Assembly (NCBI GenBank): GCA_020726505.1
Contig: JAHLEZ010000015.1
Span: forward strand, 1,612,001 to 1,676,000
DNA: 64,000 bases
Reading direction: 5' to 3'
Source: Leptodontidium sp. MPI-SDFR-AT-0119
Lineage: Eukaryota > Ascomycota > Leotiomycetes > Helotiales > Leptodontidiaceae
Below the pieces are notes generated by a model. The model had not been told where the DNA came from. It was given only the letters and a program-made list of their open reading frames with translations, and did no database searches. A program made the position numbers and the translations under genes. Of the stretch, positions 57,508-64,000 are shown piece after piece (positions within the stretch are counted from its first letter, which is position 1; each line of letters starts with the position of its first letter).

Positions 57508-58020
57508 TTATGAGAGCGATATGGCGCCTCTTCGATTGTCGCGGATGTGGAGGAAGGCTTGGAAACTGCAGCCGACGAGGAAGAGCTGTGGATGGTTAGC
57601 TGATCTTCCGAGAATGGCAGATAATCATCTTGGCCTCCTCCCCAGGATACGGAATGTGTCCAGGGTGCCATAGGGAGGATAAGGAGAGAAGGGAGGTGGA
57701 AGACGTACAGCATAGACTATCACGGCGGAAAAGACAGTGACGGCGACTGCGGTATGGTCTTCTGGATCCTCTAACGTGCCAGTCATGGAGTGGTGGTTTG
57801 CTTTGAAAAGAGCGCCGATGATAGAGAGGATTACGATGGCGAAGCAGGAGATCACGATGCTATATCCATCCACGGATTAGCTATCATTCTTCTCGGACCT
57901 TGATGGAAGCCTGTGATGTCCTCCAAGCTCTTGCAGGGTCGGGAGGGGGATTGCGCATCGCATCAGAGATTGGGGGACGCACCATGACCATGCTTGCATT
58001 ACACCGAAGATGGGCTTCAT
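57508..58020 (-). CDS. V-ATPase V0 subunit f (yeast YPR170W-B-like)
   Basis: Small two-helix subunit of the proton-translocating V0 sector in vacuolar membranes. Three exons on the minus strand: 57983-58020, 57709-57859 and 57508-57585, with two introns of 123 nt each, giving 88 residues (the yeast protein has 85). The N-terminus MKPIFGVMQAWSCIVISCF, the first helix AIVILSIIGALFKANHHS, the diagnostic acidic loop GTLEDPEDHTAVAVTVF and the second helix VIVYALFLVGCSFQAFL line up with the yeast subunit f pattern recalled from knowledge. Because of its short exons it is easy to miss. A single-exon reading from the ATG at 57873 gives a wrong N- and C-terminus. Phase and splice motifs are consistent. 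Confidence 0.85.
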
Positions 58021-58702
58021 TTTGGCGGCTTGTAGATGGTGCTGGGAGGTTGTGAGGGGTAGTTTGGAGCTGGAGCTGCTTCGAGTTGTCGTGCTGGTGA
58101 GGAGGCTGAAGCGTCGGGTTGAAGATGCGCTAGTGGTGACGACGTTCTGAAGAAAGCTTGGCTGTCGGCGCTCCAAAGTTTGTACACTAAGATAATTGAG
58201 CGACTCGACAAACTCCTATTCTTGAAGAAAACTTCAATACCTCACTCAGGTATTGCAACCTTCTCATGACGAATATCTATACGGACTCAAACTTTGTCAT
58301 GGGGTTTGTTCAGTCTATTGGATATTCAAGTGTAGTACACATCATTTCCTCAACCCATTTCCCTTTTGTTTCCCATCGTCATTTCAGCCCAAGCATCTCG
58401 AGATCAGGATTCGGGTCTTTCGCAGGTTTTTCGTCTGCATTGTTGCACCATCACGCAGAATACAACCGCATCCGATGCGCTTCGAATGTTTCCACCTGAT
58501 AAGCAAGCGCTTACATTACTTCGTTAGAGCAATTCCTTTTCTTCAGTCATAACGAATTCGGAACGGGCACGGCATTAACCAACACCCGATATACCGATGC
58601 TGGCACAGCATTCTTTCTTAAAGATACAAGCTGTTTGTCCATCAGATGCCACAAACATTCGTTGATACCATTTCTTGATTGTTTCCCAATCTCATTTGCA
58701 AG
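58021..58702. other. Shared promoter region between V-ATPase f and methyltransferase genes
   Basis: Divergent genes with 682 bp between start codons. No further gene is supported. Confidence 0.5.
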
Positions 58703-59878
58703 ATGTCAGCAGCACCCCATTCAGATCCCACGTTCCGTTCGTACTCAGCAGGCGAGGCGAAACTATACGCCTCGCAAAGACTTGCGTACTCCCAAGCACT
58801 CTACGATGTAGTTCTCAATCATCACTCTTCTACAGGTGGACAGTTTGACCTGGTGCTAGATTGTGGTTGTGGGCCTGGGCGTGCAACAGTAGACCTAGCT
58901 CGCTCATTTGATCAAGCAATTGGGGCTGACCCGGGGGCCGCAATGATTGGTACTGCTCAGGAGCGAGGAGGCAAGACCAAGTCAGGGGAAGATATCAGAT
59001 ATGTTGTTTCCGCTGGTGAAGAGATTTCGAAGATCGAGGGACTGCAACCTGTGAGTCGGTTGACCTCCTGACTGCTGCCTTGGCTGTGAGTGTTCGTCCG
59101 AGGAGTTTTGTGAGGATATGTTGCTGATAAGCTTAGGCACATTGGTTCGTGTAGTTCTCAAGCTTCCACATATGCCTTGTGCTCTGGTCAGACATCTGGC
59201 TCTCCAGTCCACTGACTCTATGTCTCTAGGTTTGATATGACCAAGTTTTGGGCCGAGGCAGCCAAAGTTGTGCGACCTGGAGGGACAGTTGCACTGTGGA
59301 CCTGTTGTAAGCTTCACCACCCCCAAATTGACTGTCACTTTCTAATTGCGTAGCATCGTCATTCTGTCGTATGTATTGTCGTACGTCTGGGTTTAAGACC
59401 CATCTCTGCCTCGGTATCTGACCTTTTTTGTACAGATCCATCCACACCTAATGCTGGAGAAGTCCGAAAGGTTCTCTTACGTATTGAAGAGAAGATGCTT
59501 GCACAGCACCGACTTTCTGGAAACGACATGGCAATGAACATGTATGACGATTTACCTCTCCCGTGGGACGTGTCTCCACCTGTCACGGCATTTCCTCAAT
59601 CGGAGTACATCAAACATGAGTACGATCGAGATGGTGTGTTAAGTAATGGTGTATCTTTCTTCAATGGCAGTAAGATCTATACCTTGGCTGATATCGAAAA
59701 TGGCGGTGGAACAGCAAGTATGGTCACTCGATGGCGAGGGGCCAATCCTGAGCTTGTGGGAACAGATAAAGATGTGATGGCGGTCTTTGCTAGAGAGATA
59801 GGAAAGGCTTTGGGGGGTCAGGATTGGGTGGAGAGTGGCGGTGGAACGGCCATTCTCCTGTTCAAGAAGTCCCTTTGA
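58703..59878 (+). CDS. Class I SAM methyltransferase, trans-aconitate methyltransferase-like, with a frame-breaking TG duplication
   Basis: S-adenosylmethionine-dependent methyltransferase. Exons as spliced in frame: 58703-59050, 59137-59144 (8 nt), 59230-59306, 59354-59368 (15 nt) and 59436-59878, giving 296 residues. Motif I is DLVLDCGCGPG (residues 49-59), followed by DLARSFDQAIGADPG. AHWFDMTKFW and VVRPGGTVALWTC are the later core motifs. The sequence after 59050 still encodes SVDLLTAALA in another frame, ending at a good GTGAGT donor at 59086. A TGTG at 59050-59053, where a single TG would fit, shifts the frame and creates GTGAGT at 59051. Use of this donor restores an in-frame but shorter protein lacking about 12 residues of the motif II/III region. 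It is either a splice-rescued gene or a very young pseudogene. Confidence 0.75.
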
Positions 59879-60444
59879 AGTAAGGGGTAAGGTTGATTTT
59901 CAATGCTCGGCACAGTTACCAGAACACCAGCCGGCCACGGCCTCTCTTTTGTCTAAGTTAAATGGATTTCAAGGGGCGCATAATCTCTCAGAGGTTTGAC
60001 CCCGCCCTTGATCAGTCAATAGAGCTGTCACAATCTTTTACGAGCTAAAAGGTCTCGCACCGACCAAAATGCTTTGTTTCAACTCCATCTTACGAGGTCT
60101 TGTCAGCGACGGCCCTCCGCAGGCTCCGGGGTCACGGGACCTCGCTTCGTAGCGGTCAACTACGATCCGTACCACCATTTAAGGTCGCTTACGTAGATAG
60201 AGAACTTCTCCACCACTCTTTTCACACGACAGAAAGAACAGTTGCTTCCTCTAGACAGAATTTGCTGAAAAATACAAGATGGGGATGGGGCAACGGTAGT
60301 TCAAGACACACTCGATTGATCATGCCTTCCACGAACACCCTAGCTACATATGGTGCCACGACGTCACGTATCTCGACCCTTTGCTTGATACTATCTGAAC
60401 CCTCCTGGTAATACCTACCGAATGCTTCCTGCAATCATAACAAT
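59879..60444. other. Convergent intergenic spacer
   Basis: 3' flanks of the methyltransferase (plus) and the oxidase (minus). No gene or RNA is recognised. Confidence 0.5.
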
Positions 60445-62613
60445 TCAACATGATTCTTTGAGCGCCTCTTCGAGCTCTGCCCTCCCTAAGCCGTAACCCT
60501 TGAGAAACTCCCTATATTGACACTCATCATGAATCAGCTCCTGCAGACACAACTCAAAGCAGGCTACTTTGCGGTCCGTTATGCGCCGCAGCGCATTCGT
60601 CGCCCTCGTATCAAGAAGCTCCCCCGGACCTGTAACCCAAGTTTCGAAATCTAGGGAAGCGCGCGACAGGCCAAGCAGAAGACCGGCATTTCTAACTGGC
60701 TGCATCGCCCAGCGCAGCATACTGTACGCGAATTTCTGGGCATGTGTTGATGTTCCGTGCTCTCCTCCCAACGTGTCTTTAAGACATTTGGGTTCGGGGA
60801 GGTGGTAGCGACGTGCGATTTCGATACCTAGGTCGACCAGACTTGGATAGTAGGAAGTACCGCGCAGCTGTTCGTCCATGCCGGCAACCCCGGATGGCTC
60901 GGGCATGAACCCATATTCGGCTCGAAGGAGGCAAACGATGTGCGAGCTGAGGAGAGTTGATGTCTTGAATGGAGTGCTTATGGTATTCTCAAGGAGACAT
61001 GCAGGAGAGAACCACAGTGAAATAATATCAGAAGGATGTATGTTGGACTTTTGTAGTGGAGGTCGTGGCACAAAGGCATGCACTGTGGATTCGAAGGCCT
61101 CTAGTGATGGCTCAGGTGGTGGAAAAGCTGGGTGGTGAAGAGCAGGATCTTGGTCTGCAGGAGAGGGGAATGATTGTCGATGCCAGTGACGATGGAGAGA
61201 CTGCCAGGAAGTAGACGCCGCCGGATTCAACGAGTCTATCCAATTTCTGACATGTTTAACCTCAGTATCCGTGAAAGCACCGAACATCTTGCCGCCCCAC
61301 GATAACTCACGGATCAGGAGACTCCCATTGCTGTTATTCCTCCGCACCCACGGGGTTGCGTTCGCCAGGCTATCCAGGATGTTCATCGCCAGTGGTTCGG
61401 CGTCCATTGAATCTGGCGATAGCCACTCCTGTAGCGTTTGCTGGCCTATACGGACCTTGCTTGTGCAGTGTATCTCTTTGGAGGCCCTCGCCTTCAGTTG
61501 GAAAATGCTGAGCACCTTCGCTGCATGCTCTGTGGAAGGGCTGTTTCGACCTGGCTCGGTTCTCAGTTGGTCAGAGCTATTCACGCTCCTTGAAAGAATG
61601 TACCCCGCTTGTATGCGCTTCCAAATCTCCAAAGAGGCTGGTTCGCCTTCCGTCCCTTTCACCAAACTCATGTAGCTAGAAATGGCACCCAAAGCCATGG
61701 CTGTGTGCCCTGAATCTGCATTGTCGATTGAAATATGCAAGAGAAAATAGTATGCTGAGATACCAAATAAAGGAAGCTCCCTAGTCGCTTTCAGTGTCTC
61801 TAGGGTCAGCTGCTCGAAATGCAGATTGAACCCAAGGATCTCCGGGAGGAATTCGTTCGGGAAGAGTGATACCAGAAGCTGTGTAACCGCAGCCTTCCAG
61901 GTGCTGATGTCGTCCATACCGGTGTGCGAGTCGATAAAATCGATGGAATCCCCGTCGGGTATGTTGCTGCCAATGTCACGCAGGAGGTTCCTGTAGATAT
62001 GAACATGGTTTTTCTCCAGATCGCCGTCGCCCAACTCCTCGGATAAGACTTGCCAGGCCATCTTGGTCACTCCTCGTAATGCAAACGGCGTAGTTATTCG
62101 GTGGATATGGCCAAGCCAGGCACCATCCACAAACTTTAGTGGCGCATTGCGGTTCAGCCACTGCTCTGCACCATACCGAGTGCTGAACAGCTCTGGGCCA
62201 TGTCCGGATGCTCTTCGCTCCACGTAATACTGATATTGGCGAAGAATGTCTTCATTTCTGGCAGATACAAATGTCTCTAGTTCTTGACGATTGTATGTTT
62301 CGATGTCCAAGATGCTTGTCCCAGTCTCCAACGGCTTCTCAGATGAGAAGCTTTCACACAAAAGCTTCACAAGCTCCTCTCGAGCTAGTGACAGAATTTC
62401 GGGGTAGTCCTCAAGATTCTGCAATTTGAAATAGAGCTCCCGATAGTGCCGAATTTGTTGTTCTTCGCTTGCATCGAGAATATACTTTTTGGTCCGGGAA
62501 GTCGTTGTACGTTCTGTGGAGAAATTGAAAATGATGCCTTTCTTGATGCAAATGAAGTGAATGAGTAGGGCAGCTGCCAGTGCAGAGAAAACTGCAGGTG
62601 TAAAAAGTGGCAT
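60445..62613 (-). CDS. Heme-oxygenase-like iron-containing oxidase (HDO-type candidate), membrane-anchored
   Basis: A single exon on the minus strand from the ATG at 62613, 722 residues. Residues 6-22 form one hydrophobic helix, a probable N-terminal anchor. The region from about 150 to 310 resembles the iron-containing redox enzyme/heme-oxygenase-2 Pfam family. LGHIHRITTPFALRG is followed by SEELGDGDLEKNHVHIYRNL (Glu192/193, His203, His205) and HISIDNADSGHTAMAL (His293, Asp297, Asp300, His303). These acid/His clusters on two helices are what non-heme diiron members (HDO) use for metal binding. Residues 470-722 contain a Pro/His-rich linker and a further helical domain that I do not recognise. 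Family members catalyse oxidative C-C or C-N cleavage or N-oxygenation in small-molecule pathways. It is divergent from an IPNS-like oxygenase gene. Confidence 0.75.
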   Translation of the reverse strand: MPLFTPAVFSALAAALLIHFICIKKGIIFNFSTERTTTSRTKKYILDASEEQQIRHYRELYFKLQNLEDYPEILSLAREELVKLLCESFSSEKPLETGTSILDIETYNRQELETFVSARNEDILRQYQYYVERRASGHGPELFSTRYGAEQWLNRNAPLKFVDGAWLGHIHRITTPFALRGVTKMAWQVLSEELGDGDLEKNHVHIYRNLLRDIGSNIPDGDSIDFIDSHTGMDDISTWKAAVTQLLVSLFPNEFLPEILGFNLHFEQLTLETLKATRELPLFGISAYYFLLHISIDNADSGHTAMALGAISSYMSLVKGTEGEPASLEIWKRIQAGYILSRSVNSSDQLRTEPGRNSPSTEHAAKVLSIFQLKARASKEIHCTSKVRIGQQTLQEWLSPDSMDAEPLAMNILDSLANATPWVRRNNSNGSLLIRELSWGGKMFGAFTDTEVKHVRNWIDSLNPAASTSWQSLHRHWHRQSFPSPADQDPALHHPAFPPPEPSLEAFESTVHAFVPRPPLQKSNIHPSDIISLWFSPACLLENTISTPFKTSTLLSSHIVCLLRAEYGFMPEPSGVAGMDEQLRGTSYYPSLVDLGIEIARRYHLPEPKCLKDTLGGEHGTSTHAQKFAYSMLRWAMQPVRNAGLLLGLSRASLDFETWVTGPGELLDTRATNALRRITDRKVACFELCLQELIHDECQYREFLKGYGLGRAELEEALKESC

Positions 62614-63042
62614 TTTGAATGTGAGGTTAGATAGTAGAAGCCTTGTAAACTTATTTGCTTAATCAACAGTGGCACTTCAGGAGATTCTCTGTTGAACATT
62701 ATAATCAGATGTAATAATCAATACTTTCAATGAACACAGGTCTTGGCCACCCAGCTCCCCACAATCAAATGTCTGATGTTACTATTCAAGCCAATAGTTG
62801 TGACTTGCAACCGTAGAAAGGTAAGGGGCCTGCAGATACACAGACCCAGGCTTTTCTTTATGCGAGTCCTGAAGCACCCTTGTACGAAAGGGGGTTGTCA
62901 GGGGTTCTTTCCAAGCCCCCTAGTTTCTGCCTTAACATATCTGGAAAATCGTGGAGAAAATTGTAAAAATTCAGACTGTTGATTGGAAGAATTACCTTCT
63001 TGCTATACAAGGGGTGGTGAGACCCACTAGCAACCATCTTGG

Positions 63043-63134
63043 GTAAATAGCGAATGACGATATCTACAGATGAAATCCCGACTTCCAGTTGTCAATATTA
63101 AATCTGTTCCGTTAATAATGCCGACTTGCAGCCG
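63043..63134 (+). repeat. Direct repeat copy A in the divergent promoter
   Basis: Begins GTAAATAGCG, contains CGATATCTA, CGACTTCCAGTTGTCAAT, CTGTTC and ends AACTTGCAGCCG-like (GACTTGCAGCCG). Copy B is at 63233-63342. Confidence 0.7.
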
Positions 63135-63232
63135 TGTTGGTGTTGCGGACTTACAGCTGAGTTATTCATACAGAACCTGAATATGCGGACCTAAGATCCT
63201 TTTTCCGCACTCGCAAAGCACTTTCTCTTTTC

Positions 63233-63342
63233 GTAAATAGCGTCATATATCCCTGAATCACGATATCTAAGGCTCAGATTTCGACTTGCAGTTATCAATA
63301 CGGTATCCAGGCTGTTCTGTTGGTAATATCAACTTGCAGCCG
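63233..63342 (+). repeat. Direct repeat copy B in the divergent promoter
   Basis: Same order of elements as copy A: GTAAATAGCG, CGATATCTA, CGACTTGCAGTTATCAAT, CTGTTC, AACTTGCAGCCG, with about 15 extra bases near the left end and many substitutions. Confidence 0.7.
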
Positions 63343-63603
63343 AGGAGCGTCAAAGAACCTGTACTCATGGATCCTGGGTTTTCATTGGGCAGGCTACGCG
63401 ATCCATTACTAGGTATACATACTACTACGCACGTAAACCAGAGATCGGCCATTTCAAGCGAAGGGGTATGTATATCAGGAGGGGCTAAATACTTGAGTTA
63501 AGAAACAGCGGGGCCAGAAACAAATTCGACTGCGACTTAACCAAAGAGACGCCAGACAACAATAGGTTCATTCAGAATCATTCTGTACTGCACTGATATT
63601 CCA

Positions 63604-64000
63604 ATGGCACTGACTACTGCGTCTAAGGCTTATGCTCACCTCGAAGTCATCAACTATGAGAAAATCAAAAACAAAGAACCAGCCGAGATTCAACGCCTTG
63701 CGCACGCCAGCAAGCCCAAGGGTGGCCGTGGATTATTCTTCCTGGACCTCCGAGGTCCGATTGCAGGAAGAACTCTAGCAGATGCTCAATCCCTCTATCA
63801 GTCTGCAGCGAAATTTTTCGACGCTTCCACTGACAAGAAGCAACGTTTCTATAAAGATGGGTTTGATGACGGGTAAGTTTTCGTTCTCTGATGGTCCTCC
63901 GCATCCTTTATAGCACCTGCTTACACCCGAGTCAATAGATTTAGTGCCCATGGAGATGTTGAGGTCTTTGAGGTTTGTCAAATCTTCATCCTGTTGTTTG
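63604..64000 (+). CDS. 2-oxoglutarate/IPNS-like Fe(II) oxygenase, N-terminal part (runs off the window)
   Basis: The first exon 63604-63872 gives 89 complete codons; an intron 63873-63938 (GTAAGT...CAATAG) leads to a second exon starting at 63939. A further GTTTGT donor at 63973 is likely. The visible sequence (HLEVINYEKIKN, KGGRGLFFLDLRG, LYQSAAKFFDASTDKKQRF) matches the layout of the non-heme dioxygenase N-terminal (DIOX_N) domain of isopenicillin N synthase-like and clavaminate-synthase-like oxygenases. The HxD...H iron site would lie beyond the window, so catalytic competence cannot be judged. It is transcribed away from the diiron oxidase candidate and shares its promoter. Confidence 0.65.

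Larger units (their letters stand above)
62614..63603. promoter_or_regulatory. Divergent promoter with duplicated block and repeated ACTTGCAG motif
   Basis: 990 bp between the two start codons. A block at 63043-63134 recurs imperfectly at 63233-63342 (see repeats). A short motif, GACTTGCAGCCG or close variants, occurs six times on the plus strand: 62802, 63080, 63123, 63148, 63283 and 63331. The two blocks are about 200 bp apart. Such clustered sites in a shared promoter suggest a binding site for one regulator, but a decayed tandem repeat with no function is also possible. Confidence 0.5.

Overview
This window is nuclear DNA of a filamentous ascomycete (Pezizomycotina; a Leotiomycetes-like fungus is my guess and is not proven). 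The evidence is many short introns (about 47-150 nt, donors such as GTAAGT, GTATGT and GTGAGT, branch points close to CTAAC, acceptors ending in AG), single-gene transcription units on both strands, long gene-free spacers rich in simple repeats, and clear fungal families: Zn2Cys6 and C2H2 transcription factors, sugar-porter and Dal5-type MFS transporters, and the fungal V-ATPase f subunit. I found no transposon, rRNA, tRNA or CRISPR. Exon boundaries were read by hand from splice motifs and frame continuity.

Layout. 1-375 is the acidic C-terminal end of a gene that enters from the left. 5,020-6,572 encodes a C2H2 protein in four exons. 11.3-15.7 kb is a housekeeping block: PCNA (start codon split by an intron), pyridoxal kinase, and dUTPase on the opposite strand. 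ACGCGT (MluI cell-cycle box) sites lie upstream of both replication genes and favour an internal dUTPase start. 17.27-17.45 kb holds a strongly structured candidate Pol III RNA. 18-24 kb, on the minus strand, carries a small orphan protein, a membrane-anchored alpha/beta hydrolase and a hexose transporter. 24.7-28.3 kb is an intronless 1219-residue C2H2 regulator with a repeat-rich, gene-free upstream region. 31.7-34.0 kb is a nine-exon allantoate-permease-like transporter. 34.6-35.5 kb is a decayed SRPK-like kinase. Beside it lies a 37-nt copy of part of the neighbouring DUF202 gene (36.4-37.1 kb). 38.9-40.4 kb is a Zn2Cys6 factor. 40.4-48.4 kb is almost empty. 48.4-51.5 kb has an orphan gene and a beta-lactamase-fold serine hydrolase. 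54.7-56.7 kb is a PLP enzyme of the molybdenum-cofactor-sulfurase type without a MOSC domain. 57.5-58.0 kb is V-ATPase subunit f. 58.7-59.9 kb is a methyltransferase with two micro-exons and a TG duplication that breaks the frame yet creates a splice donor. 60.4-64.0 kb is a divergent pair: a heme-oxygenase-like diiron oxidase candidate and the start of a 2-oxoglutarate/IPNS-like oxygenase.

How the genes fit together. PCNA and dUTPase are both S-phase functions and share a candidate control element. The two oxidases at the right end share a 990-bp promoter containing a duplicated block and six copies of an ACTTGCAG-like motif, so they may be co-regulated and mark the edge of a biosynthetic cluster outside the window. 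This pair, the structured RNA at 17.3 kb and the methyltransferase splice rearrangement are the most unusual items. Several short stretches (8.5-9.5, 44.8, 52-53 and 57 kb) read as protein only across frame changes and are described as gene remnants at low confidence.
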